A stretch of DNA of 52,031 nt from the NCBI GenBank assembly GCA_038997305.1, contig JAWAZZ010000005.1, positions 1-52,031 on the forward strand, in the 5' to 3' direction. The notes beneath the pieces are model-generated. The model worked only from the letters and a program-made list of their open reading frames with translations, was not told where the DNA came from and did not search any database. Shown here in pieces: positions 41,447-49,416 of the stretch. Source of the stretch: JAHLMO01 sp038997305. Lineage in GTDB: Archaea > Aenigmatarchaeota > Aenigmatarchaeia > CG10238-14 > SpSt-28. A program made the position numbers and the translations under genes. The first letter of the stretch is position 1. Each line of letters begins with the position of its first letter.

Positions 41447-44122
41447 TTATGCCAAATTTGGAAAATATTGATAAACTACTGGCCAAACAAACATCCCATC
41501 TCTAAAGAAACTCATTCCAATATTTAAAATCCAAGATAAGATTGGCCCTATTCCAGGTACAAAAAGTAAAGCAGCGCTAGCTGCATATTCGCCAATCAAA
41601 GAACCTACATATGTGTTAATATAAGATTCTGTGGCATAACAATAGTTAGCTGAGGAAAGTTTCGACTTATCTATTTCTGGTTTAACATATATAACAGCTT
41701 CTGTAGCATTTATATATATCTTTAAATTTGCATAGCATGGACTTACCAGATAGAATCTTGGATTAGCAGCTATAATGCTACTTCTCTCTAACTTAATGTT
41801 CTCTATTCCTAATTTCTTACAACTTTCTGGCAATTCATATTGTCTTACACATGCTCCTAATTGAACACAAACTTTTCCATCATCGCAACTTGTTTGACAA
41901 CCTAACGGAACTCTTTGTCCTTCATATCCATAAAGAGAAAAGTATCTATCCCAATAGCTTGCACCTAATGGAGTATATAAATCTATCGCTCTTAAAGATG
42001 CGTAACCTATAGGATTTTCTGTCATAAATTCAGCTAAATCCTCTCTAATCCTTAAAGTTTTTCCAGCCAATAATCCATATAATCTCTCTATTTCTCTTTT
42101 ATCACCTTTTTCTATTCCTTCAAACAAAACTTGCCTAAAAGCAGATAGTATTTCGCTATAAGATAATTTTCCCGCTTGCTCTAATTCAATTAACCTTTGA
42201 CCTAACAAGCTATCTTTACTAACCACTAAAACCAAATTTTCTCCACTCTCATATTTCTTTATTGTATTATCAACCATTCTTAACAACTCGTTTTTATCGG
42301 TTACGCCATATTTTTTGAATGCCTCTATTGCCTTTTGTGCAAAATTTTCATCTTTTTCTATCCTATTTTTTAAAGTTAATAGAGCTTCTCTAACCAAATC
42401 GCCATCGATTAATTTATCATGAATTAAATTTAATCCATAGGAAAGGTGGGCTAAGAACTTTTTAGGATAACCAAATAAATATTCTTTAATAGTAGCTGTA
42501 AAACTTTCTGGATCATAAGGATCATAAATTATTCTTTTAACTTTTCCTTCAGAATCATATTCTATAAAGAAATCTTCATATCTTGAAATTTTTTGTCCTA
42601 AAAGTTCATTTCTACTTTCTATTGCAATCTTTAAATCTTTGGCAAATTCATTTTCATCTAAATTTATTTTTTCATAATCCAACACTAATCTTTTTAGCTC
42701 AGTGGAATATACAAAACCTTTTTTCTCTAAAATCTTCTCCACAGGCTTTATTAAACTTGTTTCTGCGACACTATCGATGATTGAGTTAAATTCATTAATA
42801 GTTAAAAATCCTTTGAATTGAGATGTGAATTCAAAATTCTCTATAACACTTCTAAAATTGTTTATCTCTGTTTTTAAATTATTAAACACTGCTCTTAGAG
42901 CTTCTAGATCCTTTTCGTAATTTGGTTTTGATTCTATTTTGTTAAGTGAACCTTCTGCTTCTTCTATCATATCTTCGGCTTCCTTTAATTTTTCTCTTGC
43001 TAATTCAATATTGTTCTCTATAACATCTTTTCTAGCTTCTTCTAACATTTTTTCTATTTCATCTATCTTATTTTCAAATTCTAATAATTCGTCACCTTCT
43101 TTAGAGAAATTCTTTATTGCATCTTTAATCATTTTTACAGAATTTGATAAATATTCTACAAAACTTAAAATTGAATTCTTTACATCTTGTTTCAAAATAT
43201 AAAACTTTGTTTTTATTCTATCTACAATTCTTTTCCAAACATTTTCGTAGAACATTACTTTAGCTTTTGTAGTTACTATACCTCCTAGAGCTCCGTATAT
43301 TAAGCAATCTTCTAGATCTTCTTCAGAAATCATAAAACAAATTCCTGCATATAGTACAGTTGTTTTTGACGCAAACTTTATATTATCTAGACATTTCTCG
43401 TTTCCAAAAGTCTTTGTGCAAATCTTAATTGTAGTTTCTTTAATTTCTATTAAATATTCCTTTGTTTTTCTAGCCAATGATAAAACAAACTTTTCACCTT
43501 TTTCTATTGCATTTACCAAAGGTTCTAGCTTTTCTTTTAAAATATTATAAACTCTTGTGCTAAACTTTTTTAACTCAAAAGAAAAAGTTCCAACTCCCTT
43601 TGATAACAAATTTTTTAAAGTGCTTGCCTTTAAAAAATCTATTCCTCCAAAAAATGTTGCCAAAGTCATGCTTAACAACAAATTTGAACTCCATGGTAAA
43701 TCTTCGCTCCAAGGAATAAATATAGCTGCTAAACTTTGTAATAAACCTTGTCCGAACTCATATGGAGGTTCTGGTGGGAATTTTTCCCAATAAAATTTAT
43801 AATAAGGATCGCCTAAAGTAGAATATGGTAATGGTGGATTAAAGCCTAAAAAACTTTTTAAACTTTCGGCAGCTTCTTGGAAAACATTTTCAAATCTTCT
43901 CTGTGGAATTTCTATATAGACTGTTGTTGGGTTGTCTCTATTTGAAAGATTTTTACAAGCATTATCTAAAGCGTTGTAGAACTTAATGAAATTTCTTTCA
44001 ACAATTCTATCCGTCTCATTATGTATTACAAACCACCAAAACAAAAAAGCTATTAGAGCAGCAATAAACAATCCTATAAGAAATCTTATACCTACCTCTT
44101 CTAAAAGTTTCATAATATACAT
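41447..44122 (-). CDS. Large membrane protein of the pilus-like locus, 891 aa
   Basis: First gene of the minus-strand operon. It has a span at about 15-32 (FLIGLFIAALIAFLFWWFV), a proline-rich segment near 110-140 (PPEPPYEFG), further hydrophobic stretches near 145-165 and 250-280, and a coiled coil at about 345-420 (EEARKDVIENNIELAREKLK). A cysteine-containing domain (LGCQTSCDDGKVC, QLGACVRQ) lies near 755-785, and a C-terminal hydrophobic segment (AASAALLFVPGIGPILSWIL) ends the protein. It could be a scaffold or adhesin-like component of the surface structure. An alternative start at 44113 (MKLLEEV) is equally plausible. Confidence 0.78.
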   Translation of the reverse strand: MYIMKLLEEVGIRFLIGLFIAALIAFLFWWFVIHNETDRIVERNFIKFYNALDNACKNLSNRDNPTTVYIEIPQRRFENVFQEAAESLKSFLGFNPPLPYSTLGDPYYKFYWEKFPPEPPYEFGQGLLQSLAAIFIPWSEDLPWSSNLLLSMTLATFFGGIDFLKASTLKNLLSKGVGTFSFELKKFSTRVYNILKEKLEPLVNAIEKGEKFVLSLARKTKEYLIEIKETTIKICTKTFGNEKCLDNIKFASKTTVLYAGICFMISEEDLEDCLIYGALGGIVTTKAKVMFYENVWKRIVDRIKTKFYILKQDVKNSILSFVEYLSNSVKMIKDAIKNFSKEGDELLEFENKIDEIEKMLEEARKDVIENNIELAREKLKEAEDMIEEAEGSLNKIESKPNYEKDLEALRAVFNNLKTEINNFRSVIENFEFTSQFKGFLTINEFNSIIDSVAETSLIKPVEKILEKKGFVYSTELKRLVLDYEKINLDENEFAKDLKIAIESRNELLGQKISRYEDFFIEYDSEGKVKRIIYDPYDPESFTATIKEYLFGYPKKFLAHLSYGLNLIHDKLIDGDLVREALLTLKNRIEKDENFAQKAIEAFKKYGVTDKNELLRMVDNTIKKYESGENLVLVVSKDSLLGQRLIELEQAGKLSYSEILSAFRQVLFEGIEKGDKREIERLYGLLAGKTLRIREDLAEFMTENPIGYASLRAIDLYTPLGASYWDRYFSLYGYEGQRVPLGCQTSCDDGKVCVQLGACVRQYELPESCKKLGIENIKLERSSIIAANPRFYLVSPCYANLKIYINATEAVIYVKPEIDKSKLSSANYCYATESYINTYVGSLIGEYAASAALLFVPGIGPILSWILNIGMSFFRDGMFVWPVVYQYFPNLA

Positions 44123-44146
44123 ATTTGATTAACCTATATATTAATT

Positions 44147-46138
44147 ATGAATGTAAACGAAATTATTGAAGAATATAAGAGATCTAAAAAACTTTCTTTT
44201 TACGAAAATTTTTGCAACTTTTCATACCAAATCTTCAAAATAAAATTATCAAAAGAAGAGGAGGAAATATATTCTGAAGTTAATAAATTTTGTAGATTAA
44301 GAATTCCACCAGCCTCTAATATTTCTGCTGCAATATTAACGTTTTTATTCGGAATTTTTCTAATAATATTTTTTGCATTTATTTTTGGTTTTTCTATTGC
44401 ATTCACTTTTTTTATTCTTATAGTAACTTTATCATTTTTTGTTTATTATTATCCGTTTTTGAAAGCAAAATTAATAAGAAATTATGCATCTTCCGAAATG
44501 ATGCATGCAATAATTTATATGACTATTTCTTTGAAACAAGTTCCGAATTTGGAAAAAGCTGTTTATTTAGTTGCGACAAATTTAAAGGGAGAAATAGGAA
44601 ATGATTTTAGAAGAATAATAGCAAAGTTTTTAATAGATAAAACAACTATAAAAGAAGGATTAAATGAAATAATAGATAGATGGTATAAGGAAGCGAGAGA
44701 ATTTTGCGAAGCTTTAAAACTTTTAATATCTTATTCCGAAAATCCTTACGCATCTGAAAATTTATTAAAAGAGGCTATAAGAATAATGCACGACGAAAAC
44801 TTCGAAAGGATGGAAAGATATGCGAGGGGTTTGAAATTACCATCTACTATACTTATGGGATTGGGAATAATTTTACCCCTACTATCTTTAACTATTTTAC
44901 CTCTTTTTTCTGTTTTCTTTCCACAAATATTTTCTTTCACGACACTAATAGTAATATTTAATGTCTTATTACCAGCTATTTTATTCATAATAATCGCAGG
45001 CTTAATAACATCCAGACCTCTAACTACTTCGTTCTTAATAGTTGAAAACCCTTTCGAAATAAAATTTTCTGATTTGAAAATTAATTTACTTTTTGTGTCT
45101 GCTATTATAACTCTAATATTATCTTTTTTAACTTTTCCAAATTTCTTATCAGAAAACCAAAAGTATCAACTGTGTGCAGAATGGGCTAATAGCAAATTTG
45201 AAAATAAACCAAAAGATCTAACATTAACTCAAGAAGAATGTAAAGAAATTTTAAGTGGTAATATAAATTTAATATTTTTAGCCTTAGCTAGTCTTTTTTC
45301 TTTAATTTTACCAACAACTTTAATCTTAATTTTTTCTCTAAGAAACATATTGTTAAAAAGAAAATTTGTTGAAAAAGTTGAAAATGAATTTCCTAGTGTA
45401 ATATACCAAGCCGGTTATTATCTAAAAATTGGTAATCCATTAGAAATTTCAATTTCGAAAGGCATAGAAAGATATAAAAAATTTGAGATAAGTAAATTTT
45501 TCGAAAAAGTTTTGAGTGTTCTATCAATTTCTGGAAATTTAAAAGAAGCGGTCGAAAAAGCTTTAAAAGACTACCCATCTAGTTTAATAAAATCTGCCTT
45601 CGATATTATTTTAGAAAGTTATAAAAAAGGATACAGATTTGCAGGAGAGACAATGATAATAATCTCTGAATATTTATCTAATCTATCCAAATTACAAGCA
45701 AAAATAGAAGAATTGATAAGCGATGTCACAAGTAATCTAAAATTTATAGTAACTTTCTTAATGCCATTAATAGTTGGCACAGGAATAGGTTTAGTAATAA
45801 TTCTTCTCTCGTTACTAACCAATGTGTTTTTTGCAATTAGTGGAATGTCTATCGAAAATCAAACAGAGAGTTTGCCAATAGGCTTGCCTTTCATTTCTAC
45901 TGGTATAAGTTTTCTATCATTTGGAAGCATAACCTTTTCTTTAGGTCTATACGTAATTGAAATGGTTATAATAGCTAGCATTCTAATAGTTGGGTTAGAG
46001 AGCGGGTTAGAAAAATATAACTTACTTTCTTTCATAGCCAAAAATCTTTTAATATCTCTTGTGTTATATTCCTTAACAGTAATTTTTGGCTTCATAATTT
46101 TATATCCGATGGTTTCTAGTATAATTCAGATAGGTTAA
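44147..46138 (+). CDS. tadC: TadC/FlaJ-like membrane platform protein with two T2SSF domains
   Basis: The 663 aa contain two tandem GspF/TadC-type units. The first (about 110-290) holds a cytoplasmic helical bundle and a pair of spans; the second (about 400-590) has VENEFPSVIYQAGYYLKIGNPLEISI, then GYRFAGETMIIISEYLSNLSKLQAKIEEL, followed by the long span pair LMPLIVGTGIGLVIILLSLL. Such proteins form the inner-membrane platform on which a secretion ATPase assembles pili or archaella. The partner ATPase (TadA/FlaI type) is not in the window. It is divergent from the 891-aa gene across 24 nt. Confidence 0.87.
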   Translation: MNVNEIIEEYKRSKKLSFYENFCNFSYQIFKIKLSKEEEEIYSEVNKFCRLRIPPASNISAAILTFLFGIFLIIFFAFIFGFSIAFTFFILIVTLSFFVYYYPFLKAKLIRNYASSEMMHAIIYMTISLKQVPNLEKAVYLVATNLKGEIGNDFRRIIAKFLIDKTTIKEGLNEIIDRWYKEAREFCEALKLLISYSENPYASENLLKEAIRIMHDENFERMERYARGLKLPSTILMGLGIILPLLSLTILPLFSVFFPQIFSFTTLIVIFNVLLPAILFIIIAGLITSRPLTTSFLIVENPFEIKFSDLKINLLFVSAIITLILSFLTFPNFLSENQKYQLCAEWANSKFENKPKDLTLTQEECKEILSGNINLIFLALASLFSLILPTTLILIFSLRNILLKRKFVEKVENEFPSVIYQAGYYLKIGNPLEISISKGIERYKKFEISKFFEKVLSVLSISGNLKEAVEKALKDYPSSLIKSAFDIILESYKKGYRFAGETMIIISEYLSNLSKLQAKIEELISDVTSNLKFIVTFLMPLIVGTGIGLVIILLSLLTNVFFAISGMSIENQTESLPIGLPFISTGISFLSFGSITFSLGLYVIEMVIIASILIVGLESGLEKYNLLSFIAKNLLISLVLYSLTVIFGFIILYPMVSSIIQIG

Positions 46139-46155
46139 TTTTGCAATTACATTTA

Positions 46156-46284
46156 TTATTTAAAAAGTTGATTCAAAATGTTTAAAACACTATCTTTTAT
46201 AAAAGTCGAAAAGAGAATTGCAAAAGAAATTAAAATTACTAAAATGATTATAATTATTATAATTTTTACAACTTCTGAAACCAT
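46156..46284 (-). CDS. Micro-membrane protein 7 of 7 (42 aa)
   Basis: Short frame with a short polar N-terminus (MVSEVVK), then one of the most hydrophobic spans in the window (seven consecutive isoleucines and more), then a short helix IKDSVLNILNQLFK. Its ATG shares a base with the TAA of the preceding member (TAATG). It is the last member of the micro-protein operon and converges on the TadC-like gene, 17 nt between stops. It may be a minimal pilin or membrane-insert subunit; function unknown. Confidence 0.72.
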   Translation of the reverse strand: MVSEVVKIIIIIIILVILISFAILFSTFIKDSVLNILNQLFK

Positions 46285-46430
46285 TATTTTCTTATCACAT
46301 TTCTTATTGCTTCCATAAACTGTTTAAAAAATTCTATTGCAGATGCATTAGAAAAAACCAAATAAATAAGAACAGCAATTATTAAAAGAATTACTATACC
46401 CAAAATTAACCACAACTCATCTTCTATCAT
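46284..46430 (-). CDS. Micro-membrane protein 6 of 7 (48 aa)
   Basis: Starts MIEDELW, then a span (LILGIVILLIIAVLIYLVF), then NASAIEFFKQFMEAIRNVIRK, an amphipathic helix beginning with the S-A-I pattern also seen in member 3. The acidic N-terminus and basic C-terminus would favour an outside N-terminus by the positive-inside rule. It begins 1 nt after the stop of member 5 and ends in a TAATG overlap with member 7. Confidence 0.75.
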   Translation of the reverse strand: MIEDELWLILGIVILLIIAVLIYLVFSNASAIEFFKQFMEAIRNVIRK

Positions 46431-46431
46431 G

Positions 46432-46596
46432 TTAACTCTTTTTAATTCCTACTATTTCCAAAAATTTAGAAAGATTGAATAAATCTCCCAAACTTTTCAT
46501 GCCTCCCTCTCTAGCCAGAGAAATTATAGTAATTGCAAGAATAAAAACCAATACTGCTATTACTATAGCAATTATTATCCAAATAGACTGTTCCAT
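46432..46596 (-). CDS. Micro-membrane protein 5 of 7 (54 aa)
   Basis: Starts MEQSIW, followed by a long span (IIIAIVIAVLVFILAITII), then a charged segment AREGGMKSLGDLFNLSKFLE and a basic end KKS. The MEQS start is shared with member 1, a hint of common ancestry although their codons differ. It begins 20 nt after member 4, the largest gap in the run, and is followed 1 nt after its stop by member 6. Confidence 0.75.
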   Translation of the reverse strand: MEQSIWIIIAIVIAVLVFILAITIISLAREGGMKSLGDLFNLSKFLEIVGIKKS

Positions 46597-46616
46597 AAAA
46601 TTAATTTTATCCCTTA

Positions 46617-46802
46617 TTAAATACCTTTTGCTATTGATTCACAAAAGAAATCTCCTATAATTCTTCCTAATGTTATAGAGCAGAAGTTATAAAGAATCTC
46701 TGAAATTCCTTTTCCAGAGAATAATGTAAATATTATTAGAATCAAAAACAGCAAACCAATAACTATTAGAATTATTATTATTAAAGTTCTGATTGGTATC
46801 AT
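46617..46802 (-). CDS. Micro-membrane protein 4 of 7 (61 aa)
   Basis: After MIPIRT comes a long span (LIIIILIVIGLLFLILIIFTLF), then GKGISEILYNF and a cysteine pair in NFCSITLGRIIGDFFCES. Member 3 carries the matching pattern EACLLTVGKIF...VCEV, so the two share a C-x-x-T-[LV]-G-[KR]-I...C-E motif and are paralogues. The start codon lies in an ATGA overlap with the stop of member 3. A disulfide outside the membrane is possible. Confidence 0.8.
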   Translation of the reverse strand: MIPIRTLIIIILIVIGLLFLILIIFTLFSGKGISEILYNFCSITLGRIIGDFFCESIAKGI

Positions 46803-46978
46803 ACTCTAAAAACTTCACAAACTTTTGGATTTGCAAATATTTTTCCAACTGTTAATAAACATGCCTCTTTTAAAAAATTTGATATTGCAGAAGGATTTAT
46901 CAAAAAAGAAAAAACAATTATAACAATAGAAATTATAATTACTGCTAAAATTATTATAACAATCCAATTTACTTCCAT
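46799..46978 (-). CDS. Micro-membrane protein 3 of 7 (59 aa)
   Basis: MEVNW is followed by a span (IVIIILAVIIISIVIIVFSF), then NPSAISNFLKEACLLTVGKIFANPKVCEV with two cysteines spaced as in member 4. The 'small-residue, I, x, N-F' start of the helix is shared with members 2 and 6. It begins 2 nt after the stop of member 2 and overlaps member 4 by ATGA, a sign of translational coupling. Confidence 0.78.
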   Translation of the reverse strand: MEVNWIVIIILAVIIISIVIIVFSFLINPSAISNFLKEACLLTVGKIFANPKVCEVFRV

Positions 46979-46980
46979 AA

Positions 46981-47160
46981 TTATTTCGAAACTCCTAAAA
47001 ATTTTTGTGAGAAAGATTTAAAAAAATTAGTAATATTTCCCCAAAAATTTTGAATGCTTCCAGGAGCTAAAGTTGAAAATATGAAAAACAAAATTACCGC
47101 GACTATAATTAAAAAGAAAATCAATGTATACAAAACTTCTGTCGGAATTTCTATAGGCAT
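46981..47160 (-). CDS. Micro-membrane protein 2 of 7 (59 aa)
   Basis: MPIEIPTEVLYT precedes a span (LIFFLIIVAVILFFIFSTL), then APGSIQNFWGNITNFFKSFSQKF, an aromatic amphipathic helix of the same type as in members 3 and 6, ending VSK. No cysteine. It begins 1 nt after the stop of member 1. Such a single span followed by an aromatic amphipathic helix would lie along the membrane surface. Confidence 0.75.
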   Translation of the reverse strand: MPIEIPTEVLYTLIFFLIIVAVILFFIFSTLAPGSIQNFWGNITNFFKSFSQKFLGVSK

Positions 47161-47161
47161 A

Positions 47162-47284
47162 TTACTTTATTGTTGTTTGTGTGGACAAAACTTTTATGTA
47201 ATAGTATCCTATAGCAATAAAAAGAAGTATTATCAAAATAGCTATAACTATGAATATAATTGTTTTAATCGTTGATTGCTCCAT
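47162..47284 (-). CDS. Micro-membrane protein 1 of 7 (40 aa)
   Basis: MEQSTIKT is followed by a span (IIFIVIAILIILLFIAI), then GYYYIKVLSTQTTIK. It is the shortest member and has almost no C-terminal domain. It begins 5 nt after the stop of the HTH/zinc-ribbon gene at 47290-47598, which is therefore the probable first gene of this eight-gene operon. In length and build it recalls bacterial Flp pilins, but no prepilin cleavage site with glutamate at +5 was found. Confidence 0.72.
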   Translation of the reverse strand: MEQSTIKTIIFIVIAILIILLFIAIGYYYIKVLSTQTTIK

Positions 47285-47289
47285 AAAAA

Positions 47290-47598
47290 TTATTCTTCTA
47301 ACTTAATAAGATATCTTACCTCCTCCAACCATTCACTTTTACATTTAGGACACTTTGAAATAGGTAAAAAATTTTTAACTTCATATCCACACTTTCTACA
47401 TTTAGTTGGTTTGTAATATAATTTCCATTCTCTTCTTTTAGAAATTTTTACTATCTCTAAAATAATTCCCTCTAACTCCTTTCTTTTCAATTCAATTCCT
47501 TCTTTTTCTCTTAAGTAATTTAAAAGTTCAGAAAAAGAATACTCTCTCTCAGATAGTAAATCAATGACTTTTGTTATTAAACTTTTTTCGCCTTCCAT
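47290..47598 (-). CDS. HTH/zinc-ribbon protein (COG3357-like)
   Basis: The N-terminal 60 residues form a winged-helix-like fold (TKVIDLLSEREYSFSELLNYL). The C-terminus is a zinc ribbon with CRKCG at 67-71 and CPKCKSEW at 83-90. This combination matches a small family of archaeal predicted transcriptional regulators. It is the first gene before the seven micro-membrane genes, 5 nt from member 1, and may regulate them. The DNA target is unknown. Confidence 0.82.
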   Translation of the reverse strand: MEGEKSLITKVIDLLSEREYSFSELLNYLREKEGIELKRKELEGIILEIVKISKRREWKLYYKPTKCRKCGYEVKNFLPISKCPKCKSEWLEEVRYLIKLEE

Positions 47599-47716
47599 AA
47601 AGTTTATCTTTAAAGTTTTATCTATAATGGTTATAAACTAAGAAGAGGTAAATTAAGTTAAAAACTATCAAATGGTAAATAATGAATTTAAACTTTAATA
47701 AACTTTATTTATTTTT

Positions 47717-48178
47717 ATGAGTAGTGGCCTTATTATAAATCCGAATCTTTTATACACCAGTGTTTTTGGCAGAGATGATATAGATAAACCAAATTTAATT
47801 GACGAAGAAAAACCATTAATATCCATTCCCAAAAGGTTTTTTAATGATAGAGGAAAACATTTTATAAAATCTCTATACGAAGATGAAGGATATATACCCA
47901 TAAAAATTAAATTTCCTTTTTTAAGCCCAGAGGATATAAGAAGTTCATGCAATGTAAGCGAAAAATTTGCGATAGAGCTATGTAAACTATATAGAGAAAA
48001 ATGGACTCCTGCAACTATGAACTTAACTGACGAAGATTTTAAATATGTTAGATTTGATTATCTTCAAATAATTTTTACTGGAGAACCAATTAAAATGGTT
48101 AGAGTTGCCTATATGCCAAAAGAAGATATGAAAAATCTTTGTATACCTGATGGTACTATTGTACTCATAAGACTCTAA
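47717..48178 (+). CDS. Hypothetical protein, 153 aa
   Basis: Unrecognised soluble protein with an even mix of acidic and basic residues. Conserved-looking stretches include ISIPKRFFNDRGKHFIKSLY, FLSPEDIRSSC and VAYMPKEDMKNLCIPDG. Three cysteines have no metal-like spacing. The ATG follows an AT-rich stretch including AAACTTTAATAAAC. It is the last gene before the 1.2-kb gene-free repeat region. Confidence 0.62.
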   Translation: MSSGLIINPNLLYTSVFGRDDIDKPNLIDEEKPLISIPKRFFNDRGKHFIKSLYEDEGYIPIKIKFPFLSPEDIRSSCNVSEKFAIELCKLYREKWTPATMNLTDEDFKYVRFDYLQIIFTGEPIKMVRVAYMPKEDMKNLCIPDGTIVLIRL

Positions 48179-48231
48179 TCTTTGTCAATTTTTTGTATTA
48201 TTTTTAAACTTTTTGCATAAAAGAAAAATGC

Positions 48232-48243
48232 ACCACCTGGCGT
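48232..48243 (+). promoter_or_regulatory. GC-rich site CCACCTGGCG, first of an inverted pair
   Basis: CCACCTGGCG lies here, and its exact reverse complement CGCCAGGTGG occurs at 50316-50325. Both are preceded by AAAATGC on the plus strand, and they bracket the repeat region and both HTH genes. A ten-base GC-rich match is unlikely by chance in this base composition. Probably a protein-binding site. Confidence 0.55.
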
Positions 48244-48336
48244 ATGAGGGTCATCCTAACAACTGATAATCTCTTTTGTCAATTTTTTGATTTTCCCCGT
48301 TAAAAACTCGATATAACCTCAGACATTTTGTAACCA

Positions 48337-49148
48337 CTCTCATATAATAAATTATTACTAACTACACTCACATTTTTCCCAAACCCTAAAAATTATAACT
48401 GGCCTACAGAGCCAGCTATAAAATTTTTGACTAGTATTTAGCCCGTTTAGCCTAACTTTAAACTGTCCTTTGATAATTTCAAAACAGACACGCTACCTAG
48501 GTTTTAGGGCCTTTTTAGAATGTGAGAATTTTCAGCTTTTCTTAATTATTTATTAAAAGTGATTTTATTGTTATTTTTGGGATTTTTGTAACTATCTATA
48601 AGTGACTTATACAAAAAATTATATATAATCGAGTGTATAAATTTATAATTCTTAATTTTTATTTATCTTTGTCCAATTTATTTTTATTTTTCATTAACTA
48701 TCAATAAGTGATCTTTACATTACTAATTTATCATTCTAAAATAATTAATGCATTAATATGTTAGATTGTGAGTATTCTAAAAATTAATATGTTACTTATA
48801 AGTAGTTTCATAAAGTATGATTTAACATAAAATATTTTACAAAATTGTGAGAGTTTTTAACTTAGCCTTATCATATAGGGCACAATATTTCATAAAGTAG
48901 TAAGGGCGAAGATGAATAACCATCAGAAATGTGAGAGTATTGTTTTAGATAAAATCTACTATAAATGTGAGTAAGATTTTAATAAATATTTAAGATATAT
49001 TTAGAGAATGTGTGAATTTTTATATATTTTTTAATTACTATTAAGTTGAAACTTATTTTAAGAGAATGTAAAAAGTTTGAAAAATTATATTTATTTGGCT
49101 TCTATAATTTGACGTTGTTAGTTCTAATTGTTGAAATTGTGAGAGATC
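48337..49148. repeat. Dispersed iterons of core TGTGAG[AT]
   Basis: Copies of [AT]TGTGAG or near-matches lie at 48337-48342 and 48365-48373 (both on the minus strand), and at 48520, 48765, 48844, 48928, 48964, 49006 (TGTGTGA variant) and 49136 on the plus strand. Several continue AGTxTT or AGAxxT. Spacing ranges from about 35 to 245 bp, with the tightest group at 48844-49010. This resembles iterons bound by an initiator or partition protein, but is looser than a textbook array. Confidence 0.6.
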
Positions 49149-49193
49149 TGTAGTATTTTAAACCATGATAATTATCAAAGAACATGCTCGTAA

Positions 49194-49416
49194 CTGCTTA
49201 AGCGATGCTTAATTTGCTTGAAGCTGCTTGAAGCGCTTCTAAGCAGGAGCAGCAGATAATAATATTAATTGTAGATTTATAAAATTTCAAATGCTTAACA
49301 GCTTAAGCTGCTTCAAGCAGATGAAGCACTACTTTAATTTTATAAATATTGCTAAAGGTGACATACTTATCTGCTCTGCTTAAGCGATGCTTAGCAGCTT
49401 AAACATTTCGAGCAGA
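49194..49416. repeat. GCTT/AAGC palindrome array with an 18-bp direct repeat
   Basis: CTGCTTAAGCGATGCTTA occurs exactly at 49194-49211 and 49376-49393. Between and around them are many half-sites: CTTGAAGCTGCTTGAAGC (about 49218), TAAGCAGGAGCAGCAG, CAGCTTAAGCTGCTTCAAGC (about 49299) and AGCAGCTTAA (49394). The array runs through the stop codon of the HTH gene (49399-50013), so its last codons (S-A-R-N-V) are written in repeat sequence. Probably a cooperative binding site of a DNA-binding protein. Confidence 0.75.

Larger units (their letters stand above)
48179..49398. other. 1.2-kb gene-free region, candidate replication origin or centromere-like locus
   Basis: This is by far the longest gene-free stretch in an otherwise tightly packed window. 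It is AT-rich with three kinds of repeated element: TTTGTCAATTTTTTG twice (48181-48195 and 48275-48289), about nine TGTGAG-type iterons (48337-49148), and GCTT/AAGC palindromes (49194-49398). It also has a pair of TAACTATC[TA]ATAAGTGA elements near 48589 and 48697, and TTTCATAAAGTA twice (48807 and 48888). Such arrays are typical of origins, partition sites or multi-operator regions. No open frame with coding character was found. Confidence 0.75.

Noticed and set aside
46475..47275. Plus-strand frames (61 and 73 aa) across the micro-protein operon
   Set aside because: They run antisense through hydrophobic codons of the minus-strand genes, cross several of their boundaries and have no start context.
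48399..48415. CTGGC-CTACAGA-GCCAG hairpin as an anticodon arm of a split or intron-containing tRNA
   Set aside because: It would carry the unused archaeal anticodon ACA, and no D-arm, T-arm or G:C-rich acceptor sequence lies nearby, unlike the three clear tRNAs.
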